NCBI RefSeq assembly: GCF_003990335.1
Contig: NZ_CP034683.1
Location: 3,455,501-3,519,500, forward strand
Length of the DNA stretch: 64,000 nt
DNA from: Rheinheimera mangrovi
Lineage (GTDB): Bacteria; Pseudomonadota; Gammaproteobacteria; Enterobacterales; Alteromonadaceae
Reading direction: 5' to 3'
This document shows, in pieces, positions 30,262 to 39,242 of this stretch. How positions within the stretch are numbered: the first letter of the stretch is position 1; each line of letters opens with the position of its first letter. The notes under the pieces were generated by a model. The model did no database searches. It was not told the DNA's origin and saw only the letters and a list, made by a program, of their open reading frames with translations. Both the position numbers and the translations under genes were made by a program.

Positions 30262-31773
30262 CTAGTTCTGCGAACCCCAAACTGTTTTTCCTTCAGTGGA
30301 TAACGCACTAAAAGTTACAGTCCATTTGGCTGGTGTTTCATGCCACTGCCGTGATACCACTCCTTCATAACTGCCACTGCCATCAAGGTTAATGCTGATC
30401 TGCTGATTAGTGCCATACACCCAGCTACCGGTTTTCTCACCGCTGATACTACCATTGGCCAACAAGTTAATACTGAGCGGCTTTTTAATGTCGGGCGAAA
30501 TATCTTTGCCATGCTCAATCAGCTTGTAGCTACCAGCCAACTGCTCTGCCGTCACTGTTTTGTCAGTGTTGGCGGCATACCTGTGCGGCGCTACCACTGG
30601 CCAGCCGTTTTTATTGATAAACATCTGATGCACCCGCACCTGATGCTGCTCCCCTTGCTGTGGAAAGCGGGTATGGAACATCAGAAAGTACTGACCTGAG
30701 CTTTCATCGTAATAAGCCGAGTTATGACCAGGCGAGACATAACCAGTACCTATGCCTGTACCGGCCTCACCACTTTTACGTTCAAATAAAAAGTTGCCCA
30801 TTAATTTTTCGGCATAAGGCGCTATGCTGGCGTCGTCAAACAAAGGCAAAGCCGGGTTGGATTTTACGTCAGCCATTGAATTGCCAAGTGCATCAAAATA
30901 AGGGCCTTCAGGATTACTGGATCGCGCTACACGTATGTTGTAGCCACCATTGGCATCCAGGCCACCAAAAGATACAAAGAGATAATAATAATCGCTGTCA
31001 GGGCTGTACAGCACGTATCCGCCCTCTATCCGGCTGTGATTCCCCCCCATCAGGTGTTTGCCATAGCCTTGGTCCGGTAAAGGTATTCCTGTTGCTTTAT
31101 CAAGCTCCAGAATAAACAAGCCACCCGAATAGGAGCCATACAACATCCACAAGCGGCCGGTTTTATCAAAAAACACATCCGGGTCTACGACGTTCGGATG
31201 AATGGTGGCATCGTAAATTGAACCATCTTCGCTGGGTTCGCCCCACATACCGGATTTCAGTAACAGCTGTTGGTTCTTGTAGGGCCCTTCGACTGAGTCT
31301 GCCACTGCAATACCTAAAGCCGAGCGTGGTGAATCGCCTTTGCAGGCGTTGTAGTACATATAAAACTTGCCACCAATTTCAATCACATCAGCTGCCCAAA
31401 GCGTTGAAGTTTGAGCCCAGTCAAAGGTTTCTTTGATTTCTGTGGCGGCATTGGGCATCAGCTTATTGTTGGCATTGACGCCATCGGCCACTAGGGTCCA
31501 GTTTTGTAAATCCGTGGACTTCGCCGCTGCTAAGTGCGAGCCAAAAATATAGAAGTCTGAACCTACTTTGATCACGGACGGGTCATGCACTGCCACGTTA
31601 GTAAAAGTGGGCGCATTCGTTACTGGTGGAGGTATCACCACTGGCGGTGGATTACCCGAAGTTGGCGGCGTTACAGCAGGTTCAGAACCACCAGAACCGC
31701 CACAAGCTGATACCAAAATCAAATTAAGCGCCAGCCATAAAGGCGCTTTTTTAAACTTTACTATTGTCATCAT
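30262..31773 (-). CDS. GH43 lipoprotein, endo-1,5-alpha-L-arabinanase type
   Basis: The 503-residue surface lipoprotein has lipobox SAC followed by a Gly/Ser/Pro-rich linker, so it is likely anchored in the outer membrane. A five-bladed GH43 domain carries the catalytic base in VHDPSVIK, the pKa-modulating Asp in NVVDPDVFF and the acid Glu in HSRIEGGY. SPGHNSAYYDE and MFHTRFP are typical of arabinanases, and the extra C-terminal beta domain (about residues 400-503) is that of two-domain endo-arabinanases. It probably cuts arabinan chains outside the cell. A FadR-type operator lies in its promoter region (31853-31863), tying it to the arabinose locus 7 kb away. Confidence 0.87.
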   Translation of the reverse strand: MMTIVKFKKAPLWLALNLILVSACGGSGGSEPAVTPPTSGNPPPVVIPPPVTNAPTFTNVAVHDPSVIKVGSDFYIFGSHLAAAKSTDLQNWTLVADGVNANNKLMPNAATEIKETFDWAQTSTLWAADVIEIGGKFYMYYNACKGDSPRSALGIAVADSVEGPYKNQQLLLKSGMWGEPSEDGSIYDATIHPNVVDPDVFFDKTGRLWMLYGSYSGGLFILELDKATGIPLPDQGYGKHLMGGNHSRIEGGYVLYSPDSDYYYLFVSFGGLDANGGYNIRVARSSNPEGPYFDALGNSMADVKSNPALPLFDDASIAPYAEKLMGNFLFERKSGEAGTGIGTGYVSPGHNSAYYDESSGQYFLMFHTRFPQQGEQHQVRVHQMFINKNGWPVVAPHRYAANTDKTVTAEQLAGSYKLIEHGKDISPDIKKPLSINLLANGSISGEKTGSWVYGTNQQISINLDGSGSYEGVVSRQWHETPAKWTVTFSALSTEGKTVWGSQN

Positions 31774-31852
31774 AATCCCCTGTCATATTGGATAGGCCAG
31801 CTATGCTGCTGGCTCGTCTGAAACAGACAGGGTTAATAATAATTCAATATTA

Positions 31853-31863
31853 TTGTATTACAA
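31853..31863 (-). promoter_or_regulatory. Predicted GntR/FadR-type operator upstream of the endo-arabinanase
   Basis: TTGTATTACAA, a near-perfect palindrome with the GT-N3-AC core of FadR-subfamily regulators. It lies 80 bases before the arabinanase start and matches the sites at 50219, 50370 and 51512. Confidence 0.7.
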
Positions 31864-31893
31864 ATAAACTTAATAACAGAAGTCATCCAGGCG

Positions 31894-34053
31894 CTATGAA
31901 GGCCTGCCCTGCTTTTGTGTTCTACGCCGCCAAAACAGATAACCCAGCCCCACTAGCGCCAATACAGCGGCAGCATAAATAGGCAACTTAAAAGGCCTGG
32001 CTGACAGGCGTAATTGCTGTTTCCAGTTGTCGTACTGCCGTTGTTTTGCTGCGACAAAATCAGGTTCAGGGCAGTGTTGGCCAAACTCAGTGCCCCAACT
32101 GACATAAGGCCCTTGTTGCAGGTACTGCTGATAAAAGCCTTTTGCCAGCTTTGGCTGACGTATTAATAGCCATTTTGTGGAATAACACAACGTTGCTGCA
32201 AAAGCCTGGCTATTCTGTGGTAGCAGCCCTGCGGCTTGCGCGGATAATTCGGCGGCCAGTTGCCGGTAGTGGAATCTGTTGCTGTAGGTTGAACCTGAAC
32301 TGTTTAAACGCTGTAACTCTGCTGCAGGCAAAGCCGGTGTTTTCGCATCAAATTCGTAAGGCTCAAACTGCCCATAAAACACCTGATAATCGGGCGCCAG
32401 TTCAAAACCTAACAACTCCAGGCCATGCTCTCTGGCTAGCTTTGCCTGCTCAAATAGGGCCTGAGCTTTGGCATTGTCGGTCCAGCTGCTTGCGGCTTTT
32501 TCTGCATGCTGCTGATAACGCTTTGCCAGTTGCTTTAATTCCGGCTCGACAAAATAGGCCTGAGCCTGCTGGTATTCACCAGCGCGCATCAATCGTCGCG
32601 CGGTTAAGTGATGCAATAAAACTTCTACTGGTGTATCACCAAAATAATGCCACTGCGCTTTTTCTGGTACCGCAGTCACAGGATGTAAAGCGGTAAAGCT
32701 TATTAGCTCATCCAGCGTCAAAACCCGCTCTGCGATATATGCCGTATCCTGCCAGTACTCCATGCCTGCAGCTGTCAGTAAAGTGATGGCCTGCAAATAA
32801 TCACCGCGGCTTAATTCCAGAATGCCCTGTTCAGCCTGAACACGGCAATACTGTTGCTGCTGTAGCTCAGCTATTGAAGGTTTACTGTAATAATCCTGTT
32901 GTACTGCTACATCAGCTTGTTTAGCCAAGGGGGTAAAAGATTTACTGGCTTTAGCATAAAACTCTGCAGCTTTGGCTGTATCTCCGGCTTTTAATGCCAT
33001 TTTTGCCTGCAAGCTGAAAGCCAAAACCGTTTGATCCAAATGAGGCAATAACTGCTCTACCAACGCAAACTGGCCTTGCTGATACGCCACTGTGGCAAGT
33101 TGTGTGGCATTTTTCAGTTGAATATCCGGTACTTGATTTAGCACCACCAGCAAACGCTGCAACTGTTCTGGTTCCAGATAACTTAAAGCGCTGAACTGTG
33201 TCATCAGGTAACGGCTTAATAAAGCAGCCACAGCAGGAACTTGCACTAAAGGCATTAACTCCTGATCCGGCATAGCAGCCAGCTCTTTACTTAACCACAA
33301 TAAAGACGCGCGGCCACTTTCACTCCAGCGACTTTGGGCTGCATATAATCCTATAGCGCCCGCCCAATCACCTTGTTGTTTGGCTAGTTTGGCCTGTTCA
33401 CCTAAGCTCGCCACTGCCAGCTGCAGAGGATCCGCTAATCCGGCCGCGACCTCTTGCTGTAACTGGCTATACAATGCTGAAACTTCAGTAGTTTGGTTCT
33501 GATCGTTTTGCTCTGATACTTTTTGCTTTAATAAGGCCCGGCCCAGTGAATACAAAGCCCAGCTACGTCTTTGTTGTTGCTGGTCTTCAGCTAAAGCCAG
33601 CACCTGGCGAAATAATTGAATAGCTTGCCCGTAATCTTTCTGGGTAAAAGCCACAGCGCCTGCGGTGTAGAAACGCAGCTCAGCCGGCAAAGCTTCACCT
33701 GCAGCTAAAGCCTGCTGTGCGGTAGCACTTTGCCGCATCTGTTTTACCAACAGAGCCTGCTCTTTGGTCAGTAACTGCTGTTCAGCTTGTTCTGTGGCGC
33801 TGAGCCACTTGTCATTCTGATAATCGTAGGAGTCTTCAAATACAACGGCATCAGGTTTTGCTGACACAGCAGAGAAATCAGGCACAGCTGAGGCCAGAGC
33901 CTGAACTTCAACTAAAAATACAGGTTCTGTCAGTACAGCAAAAGTTTGGGCTCTGTCCGAACTCAGCATCATTGGAAAGTCTGGTCCACAGGCCAGCGCA
34001 CTGCCAGCTAAGGTCATGCTGCTAAGCAGCAAGGCTTTATTAAATTTCAGCAT
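31894..34053 (-). CDS. Uncharacterised exported TPR-rich protein with C-terminal membrane anchor
   Basis: This 719-residue protein has a signal peptide (cut near ALA-CGPDFP), long alpha-helical TPR-like repeats (for example FTQKDYGQAIQLFRQVLALA and LSRGDYLQAITLLTAAG) and a single C-terminal transmembrane helix (about 693-710) followed by RRR. This topology suggests a periplasmic scaffold held in the inner membrane. The conserved CGPDFP start of the mature part is distinctive. It lies four bases downstream of the DUF3142 gene, so the two are co-expressed. I do not know a function; assembly or transport work in the envelope is possible. Confidence 0.6.
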   Translation of the reverse strand: MLKFNKALLLSSMTLAGSALACGPDFPMMLSSDRAQTFAVLTEPVFLVEVQALASAVPDFSAVSAKPDAVVFEDSYDYQNDKWLSATEQAEQQLLTKEQALLVKQMRQSATAQQALAAGEALPAELRFYTAGAVAFTQKDYGQAIQLFRQVLALAEDQQQQRRSWALYSLGRALLKQKVSEQNDQNQTTEVSALYSQLQQEVAAGLADPLQLAVASLGEQAKLAKQQGDWAGAIGLYAAQSRWSESGRASLLWLSKELAAMPDQELMPLVQVPAVAALLSRYLMTQFSALSYLEPEQLQRLLVVLNQVPDIQLKNATQLATVAYQQGQFALVEQLLPHLDQTVLAFSLQAKMALKAGDTAKAAEFYAKASKSFTPLAKQADVAVQQDYYSKPSIAELQQQQYCRVQAEQGILELSRGDYLQAITLLTAAGMEYWQDTAYIAERVLTLDELISFTALHPVTAVPEKAQWHYFGDTPVEVLLHHLTARRLMRAGEYQQAQAYFVEPELKQLAKRYQQHAEKAASSWTDNAKAQALFEQAKLAREHGLELLGFELAPDYQVFYGQFEPYEFDAKTPALPAAELQRLNSSGSTYSNRFHYRQLAAELSAQAAGLLPQNSQAFAATLCYSTKWLLIRQPKLAKGFYQQYLQQGPYVSWGTEFGQHCPEPDFVAAKQRQYDNWKQQLRLSARPFKLPIYAAAVLALVGLGYLFWRRRTQKQGRPS

Positions 34054-34057
34054 ACAA

Positions 34058-35263
34058 TCATCCTTTAAATGCCCAAAGGGTTAAGCTCTGGCAAGACGCC
34101 CAGCCCAGTACCAAACGTTGACGAGGTTGCACCATGGTTCCAGCTTCAGCTAAAACAAAACGCAACTGATTCTTGTCCTTTGCACGCTGTAGCATATACC
34201 CGGAAACCGCATCTGCAGCACTGCACAAAGCGCCAGACAAGTTGATCTCTGCAGGTAATGGTGCGGCTACAAACCCATGGTTTTCTGCCACCAGTTCAAA
34301 CTGCGGAGCTTCACCATGCAAACTTAATTTCAAGTCAGCCGTGAGCGTTTTACCCGAACTGACTGCCTGTAATTGGGAATAGGACCAGCTGCGTTTATCG
34401 GATGGCAAAGGTAAACGAAACCAGGCTAGCCCCTGCAACAGCGGCCAGTCTTGCTGCTTTAACCACAAACTAAAGCCCTGCACTGCTAAAGCATCCAGCC
34501 ATAACTCTTGTCGTTCGCTTTGACTTTGCAATGCTTGTTCACTCTCAACAAGCCAGCCCTGTTCTTGTTTTAACAATGCAGAATGATAGGAAGGCACAGC
34601 AATATAAAATGGCTTTTGTGCCTTTGCCGCCAATTGTTGCGCCCATCTTTTGGCGAGCTCTGGTTGAAACAAGCCTTGTTCAGGCGATATAACCGAATGC
34701 ACCTGTAAGGTCAGTTCATCAATCTGCTGTTGTAACTCGGACCAACCCGGCTTGCCTAACCAGTCCGGTAAAGCCGTTATGCTTAAAGCCAGAGTCTGAG
34801 GCAACACCTGACGTAATTCTTTTATCCAGAGCGCATAAGCGCCGAGCTGGCTGCTGGCACAGTCATAATCCAGCTCCAGTTGAGTGACCTTTACACCTTG
34901 CTGTTGCCACAATTGCAGCAGCGTCAGTATTTTTTGTTGCAACACTGCTTTTGGTAAGAGTTTGAGCTGACCATCGAAGCGCACCACTAGCTGTACAGCC
35001 CGTCCATCAGCAGAGAGCAGCGGTAAACCAACCTTAGCTTGTGTCCAGACCGGGCCGGTTTTTGTCTGATGCAGCTGTAAGCCTAATACTCTCAATACAC
35101 TGAAGTCAGCTTTGCTTTGGGCCAAAGCTTGCGCATGTTCTGAGTTCCAGACGCGCTGCCAGATATAAATATGCTGAGAAAAAGTGGAATTGAGCTGTGG
35201 AGTGCAAGAGCACAACACCCAAAGACTAAACAACAGGCTGATTATTTTGAACTGAAGATTCAA
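34058..35263 (-). CDS. DUF3142-family lipoprotein
   Basis: The 401-residue lipoprotein has lipobox LCSC. The core carries QLELDYDCASSQLGAYALWI, the DUF3142 hallmark with acidic residues on a barrel-like strand, resembling glycoside-hydrolase-type TIM barrels, though no activity is established. The start must be TTG at 35263, since an in-frame stop lies just four codons upstream and there is no ATG before the signal peptide. Its ribosome site is weak. It forms a two-gene unit with the TPR protein. Confidence 0.7.
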   Translation of the reverse strand: MNLQFKIISLLFSLWVLCSCTPQLNSTFSQHIYIWQRVWNSEHAQALAQSKADFSVLRVLGLQLHQTKTGPVWTQAKVGLPLLSADGRAVQLVVRFDGQLKLLPKAVLQQKILTLLQLWQQQGVKVTQLELDYDCASSQLGAYALWIKELRQVLPQTLALSITALPDWLGKPGWSELQQQIDELTLQVHSVISPEQGLFQPELAKRWAQQLAAKAQKPFYIAVPSYHSALLKQEQGWLVESEQALQSQSERQELWLDALAVQGFSLWLKQQDWPLLQGLAWFRLPLPSDKRSWSYSQLQAVSSGKTLTADLKLSLHGEAPQFELVAENHGFVAAPLPAEINLSGALCSAADAVSGYMLQRAKDKNQLRFVLAEAGTMVQPRQRLVLGWASCQSLTLWAFKG

Positions 35264-35304
35264 GCGACGTACTTATCTAAAGAGGCTGTGCCTTGAGTAT
35301 AAGA

Positions 35305-35322
35305 CCCTGCATTGCTGCAGGG
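35305..35322 (-). terminator. Hairpin between the M16 and DUF3142 genes
   Basis: CCCTGCA and TGCAGGG form a seven-pair stem with a TTGC loop. It lies after the stop of the second M16 gene on the minus strand but has only a weak T-tract, so termination may be partial. Confidence 0.5.
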
Positions 35323-35346
35323 CCATCCTTTTATGGTCCCGCGTCA

Positions 35347-36765
35347 CTAGAAAGTGTCGGCGGTGATTTCTACTTGTGTGACTTCACCATAATTTTTGGC
35401 GATGTCTTTAATAGCTTCTGCTTTGCCAATCAGCACAAATTGCAGCTTATCTTTTGGAAAGTAGCTGTTGATCAAACGCTTGCTTTCAGCCACTGTCAGT
35501 TGGTCTACCTTGCTTTGGAAACTGTTGATAAAGTCCTGATTAAAACCATACAGGTACATATCGCCTAACAAACCAGCTAAGGCCGTATTGGTTTCAAAAC
35601 GAGGCGGGAACTGGCCTTTGACATAAGCTTTAGCTGAATCCAGCGTCGCTTGATCTATGCCCTGATCCCATAAGCGCTGGTAGGTTTTTAAAGCTAAATC
35701 CACAGCGGCCTTGGTGCTTTCAGTTTTAGTAAAACTACCGATACTAAAAGTGCCACTGGCAGAGTACCGATCAAAACCAGAACGGGCGCCGTAGGTTAAA
35801 CCTGAGTTCACTCTAAGCTCGTCATTCAACCAAGAGGTAAAACGGCCACCCAGTACAGTATTGACCACTGAGATACCTACATAATCCGGGTTATCTTGCT
35901 TAATACCAACACCACCGATAGTAAAAGTGGTTTCTATTGCATCAGCTTTGTTCACCAGCAACACTTTGGCATTTTTTGCCTTTGGTAAAGCGGCCGTTAA
36001 ATCGGGTTGCTTCACCGCGTCGCCGTTTTTCCAACTGGCAAAGATTTTTTGTAGCTGAGCTTTCATCTGTTGAGGTTTGAAATCGCCCACTATGCTGATG
36101 GCGGTATTACCTGGCTGATAAAAGCTTTGATGGAAGTTTTTTACCTGCGCCTGGCTGATACCTTTTAATGACTCTGCGGTGCCTGAACTAGCGTTGCCAT
36201 AAGGGTGAGAACCAAATACCAGTTTATTAAAGTACTGCTCCATCACCATACGCGGGCTTTCTTTCGCCTGGGCCACAGCGGCGATTTGACGAGCTTTTAA
36301 CTTATCAAACTCCGTCTGGTCAAAACTGGGCTGAGTCAGCACACTATGCAGTACAGCAAGCATTTGCTCAGTGTCTTTGGCCATAAAGTTGGCGCGCAGA
36401 CTGGAACCTTCCATAGAGCCATCGCTGTTTAAACTGGCACCTAAAAAGTCGACCAGTTGTTCAATTTCTGCTTTGGTTTTACCTCCAGCACCTAACAACA
36501 AAGCCTGACTGGTTAACTGGGATAAACCCGCCACTTTGTCGTTGACTGCACCAGCACGTACTGTGGCCTGCACTGTAATTAATGGTACTTCATGTTGCGG
36601 CAATAAAAATACCGTTAGGCCATTATCCAGCTTCAATTGCTCATAAGCTGGCATTTGGAAGCTGCTATGGCTTTTTGCTTGCTCTGCCATAACCGGCAAG
36701 GCAAAAACAAAAGAGCTTAGTAAAACCAGCGCCGCCGCTTTAGGAGTTTTTGTGAAATAGCTCAT
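35347..36765 (-). CDS. M16-family peptidase-like protein, non-catalytic subunit
   Basis: The 472-residue exported protein has a signal peptide (FVFALPVMA-EQ) and two M16 domains, but no HxxEH: the corresponding region reads GLSQLTSQALLLGAGGKT. It therefore is the inactive partner that forms a heterodimer with the upstream gene product. C-terminal M16 features (NTVLGGRFTSWLNDELRVNSGLTYGA) are strong. Its ATG overlaps the stop of the upstream gene by four bases (ATGA), indicating coupled translation and 1:1 expression. Confidence 0.88.
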   Translation of the reverse strand: MSYFTKTPKAAALVLLSSFVFALPVMAEQAKSHSSFQMPAYEQLKLDNGLTVFLLPQHEVPLITVQATVRAGAVNDKVAGLSQLTSQALLLGAGGKTKAEIEQLVDFLGASLNSDGSMEGSSLRANFMAKDTEQMLAVLHSVLTQPSFDQTEFDKLKARQIAAVAQAKESPRMVMEQYFNKLVFGSHPYGNASSGTAESLKGISQAQVKNFHQSFYQPGNTAISIVGDFKPQQMKAQLQKIFASWKNGDAVKQPDLTAALPKAKNAKVLLVNKADAIETTFTIGGVGIKQDNPDYVGISVVNTVLGGRFTSWLNDELRVNSGLTYGARSGFDRYSASGTFSIGSFTKTESTKAAVDLALKTYQRLWDQGIDQATLDSAKAYVKGQFPPRFETNTALAGLLGDMYLYGFNQDFINSFQSKVDQLTVAESKRLINSYFPKDKLQFVLIGKAEAIKDIAKNYGEVTQVEITADTF

Positions 36766-38087
36766 AGATCTTTATCCTCAGCAGAGTCCAGCACAGCAAC
36801 AGTGCGGTTGGATTTTTTCAGGTAGCTTTGTGCCACGCGCTGAATATCAGCAGGAGTGACTTTTTGATAATTTTTTGGTGCATCAAACAATTTTTGATAA
36901 CTGCCAAAATACAGCTCGTAGGTGCCGATAATATCGGCTTTGCCATTGATGGTTTCCATTTCGCGGTAGAACTGCATTAATTTTTGGTTTTTAGCTTTTT
37001 CCAGTTCGTCCTGGCTGACACCTTCTTTGGCTACTTTGTTGATCACCGCAATGAACGCAGTTTCCAGATCAGCAGCTTTTACACCAGGGCTGGCGATAGC
37101 CATCAGATAAAACAGATTTGGATCGAAGGACATCGGCAAATAGCTGAATACATCCACTGCCAGCTCTTTGTCGACCAGGCCCTGATATAAACGTGAGCTG
37201 TTACCTTCACCTAAAATGGAGTTCAGCAAATCCAGCGCATAATAATCTGGGCTGGAACTGGCTGGGATATGAAAACCTAGCAATAAGTTAGGGCTGGTCA
37301 CCGACGCTTTTTGCACATAAACCCGACGCTCGCCTTTTTGTTCTGGTTCAACAGTGCGCACGTCCTCTGGCTTAGGCTGAGATGGAATAGGAGCAAAATA
37401 CTGCTCTGCCAGCTTCTTTACTTCAGAGAGTTTCACATCACCAGCCACCACCATCACAGCATTGTTCGGTGCGTAGTAGGTTTTGTGATACCGCTTTAAA
37501 TCGTCCAAAGTCCAGGCTTTGATATCTGATTCATGACCAATCACAGACCAGCTGTACGGATGGGCCTGAAAAGCCACCCCTTTCATTTCGCCCTGAATAG
37601 TACGGAAATTGGAGTTTTCAAGACCTGTGGTGCGTTCAGAAGCAACAACGCCTCGTTCGCTTTCGACCATTTTGGCGTTGATATCCAGATGAGCTATGCG
37701 GTCAGCTTCTAAATCAAAAATAGTTTCTAATGCATTGGCGGGAAACCAGTTGGTATAAACAGTTAAATCTTCTGTGGTGTAAGCATTATTGGCGCCACCT
37801 GCGGCTTCCATAGTACGGTCAAACATCTTTGGGCCGTACTTTTTCGCGCCATTAAACATCATATGCTCAAAAAAATGCGAAATACCTGTAATACCCGGAT
37901 GTTCGTTACGCGAACCTACTTTCCAGAATAAATAGCTGTTGGCATTAGGAATAGATGCATCTTCCAGTACCAGAATTTTCATACCATTTTTAAGCGTAAA
38001 GCTTTGAATATCTTTGGCTTCAGTTGCTTGCGCTGAACTGATGGTCAGCCCGAGCATCAGCGCCAAAGCTGAATGTTTTAACTTCAT
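36762..38087 (-). CDS. M16-family zinc peptidase, catalytic subunit
   Basis: This 441-residue exported peptidase has the inverted zinc motif HFFEH (in GISHFFEHMMFNG) and the downstream Glu in the segment beginning TMEAAGGANNAYTTEDLT. The signal peptide is MKLKHSALALMLGLTISSAQA. I start it at the ATG at 38087 with GGGAG before it, not at the in-frame TTG 27 bases upstream. It probably degrades peptides in the periplasm as a pair with the next gene. The unit is closed on its 5' side by the terminator of the arabinose operon. Confidence 0.92.
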   Translation of the reverse strand: MKLKHSALALMLGLTISSAQATEAKDIQSFTLKNGMKILVLEDASIPNANSYLFWKVGSRNEHPGITGISHFFEHMMFNGAKKYGPKMFDRTMEAAGGANNAYTTEDLTVYTNWFPANALETIFDLEADRIAHLDINAKMVESERGVVASERTTGLENSNFRTIQGEMKGVAFQAHPYSWSVIGHESDIKAWTLDDLKRYHKTYYAPNNAVMVVAGDVKLSEVKKLAEQYFAPIPSQPKPEDVRTVEPEQKGERRVYVQKASVTSPNLLLGFHIPASSSPDYYALDLLNSILGEGNSSRLYQGLVDKELAVDVFSYLPMSFDPNLFYLMAIASPGVKAADLETAFIAVINKVAKEGVSQDELEKAKNQKLMQFYREMETINGKADIIGTYELYFGSYQKLFDAPKNYQKVTPADIQRVAQSYLKKSNRTVAVLDSAEDKDL

Positions 38088-38192
38088 ACTCTCTCCCTGC
38101 CTTTGTTTTATCAACGTTTTACTCTGCCTTGGTTAGCCTTTTAAAAAAAGCATCAGCAAAACAAAAGTCTAAGACTAAACGAAAAACAAAAA

Positions 38193-38222
38193 ACGCCCTG
38201 CAACAAAATTGTTACAAGGCGT
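38193..38222 (-). terminator. Terminator of the arabinose transport/catabolism operon
   Basis: On the minus strand ACGCC-TTGTAACAA pairs with TTGTTGCA-GGCGT, with two small internal mismatches, followed by TTTTTTGTTTTTCG. It follows the GH43 gene ending at 38256. Confidence 0.8.
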
Positions 38223-38255
38223 GTATTTTTTGCTGACGCACAGCGGAGCAATACT

Positions 38256-39242
38256 TTAGTCAGGTTTATCCTGCGCAAAATCTAACTGGCCTTTGTCTGT
38301 CCAGTACACAGGCCGCACAAGGGTATGTCTATTGCCATCCAGCAATGGATTGCCCTGAATTTCTTTGTAATCACGGGCGTGATAGAACATTAAATCGGTG
38401 ACACCATCTTCGGCTAACACAAAGCTGTTATGGCCAGGGCCAAAACGTTTGAGGCTGTCGTTGGTATAAAACACCGGTTTGAGCGCTTTGCTCCAGCTTT
38501 CTGTCTTCAATAAGTCTGCATCCGCTGCTGCACTTAGCAAGCCCATAGCGTAGCGGTGATCGGTGGCACTGGCTGAATAAGCCAGCCAGACGTGGCCGTT
38601 TTTAATCAGCACAGCTGGTCCTTCGTTGACCTTATAACCCAAAACCTCCCAGTCCAGAGTGGGTTCTGTCAGTAAAGTAGCGGGCAATTCAAGCTCTGTA
38701 GCGCTACGCATTTTGGCTATCCACAAAGCGCTGTTGTAGCTTTTGTTTTTATCCTGCTGTGCCCAGATCAGATAATGCTGGCCCTGATGCTCAAAGTGAG
38801 TCGCATCCAGATTAAAACTATCCCAGCCAGTGTTCAGTGGCCCCAGCTCTTGCCATTGCCCTTGTAATGGATCGGCAGAGTTATTTTTCAATACATAAGT
38901 GCGGATATGGAAAGGCTCTTCCGCCTTGCCTGCAGCAAAGTAGATATACCAGCTGCCGTCTATACGGTGCAGTTCAGGCGCCCAGATATTAGCACTCATT
39001 GGGCCTTTGTCTTTTTTACGCCAAATAATTTTGGGTGTAGCCTGAGCCAGGCCTTTAATACTGGAGCTGTATCTAAGCTCTATGCGATCAAATTCTGGTA
39101 CTGAGGCCGTGAAGTAGTAAGAATCTGCAGCCGCTCTGTACACCCAGGGATCGGCGCGGTTTTTAATCAAAGGCTCTGCATCCTGCGCCAGTGCATAAAA
39201 ACTCAGCAGGCTTATCAGTAGACCACTACAAAACTTAAACAT
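38256..39242 (-). CDS. Secreted GH43 alpha-L-arabinofuranosidase
   Basis: The 328-residue exported enzyme has a signal peptide (LLSFYALA-QD) and GH43 catalytic features: base Asp in NRADPWVY, pKa-modulating Asp in FNLDATHFE, and acid Glu in KVNEGPAV. FGPGHNSFVL is the conserved late strand. The pattern resembles GH43 exo-acting alpha-1,5-arabinofuranosidases. I start at the ATG at 39242, five to nine bases after a G-run; the GTG two codons earlier is too close to it. Overlaps the lactonase gene and is last in the operon. It would convert arabino-oligosaccharides to free arabinose. Confidence 0.83.
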   Translation of the reverse strand: MFKFCSGLLISLLSFYALAQDAEPLIKNRADPWVYRAAADSYYFTASVPEFDRIELRYSSSIKGLAQATPKIIWRKKDKGPMSANIWAPELHRIDGSWYIYFAAGKAEEPFHIRTYVLKNNSADPLQGQWQELGPLNTGWDSFNLDATHFEHQGQHYLIWAQQDKNKSYNSALWIAKMRSATELELPATLLTEPTLDWEVLGYKVNEGPAVLIKNGHVWLAYSASATDHRYAMGLLSAAADADLLKTESWSKALKPVFYTNDSLKRFGPGHNSFVLAEDGVTDLMFYHARDYKEIQGNPLLDGNRHTLVRPVYWTDKGQLDFAQDKPD

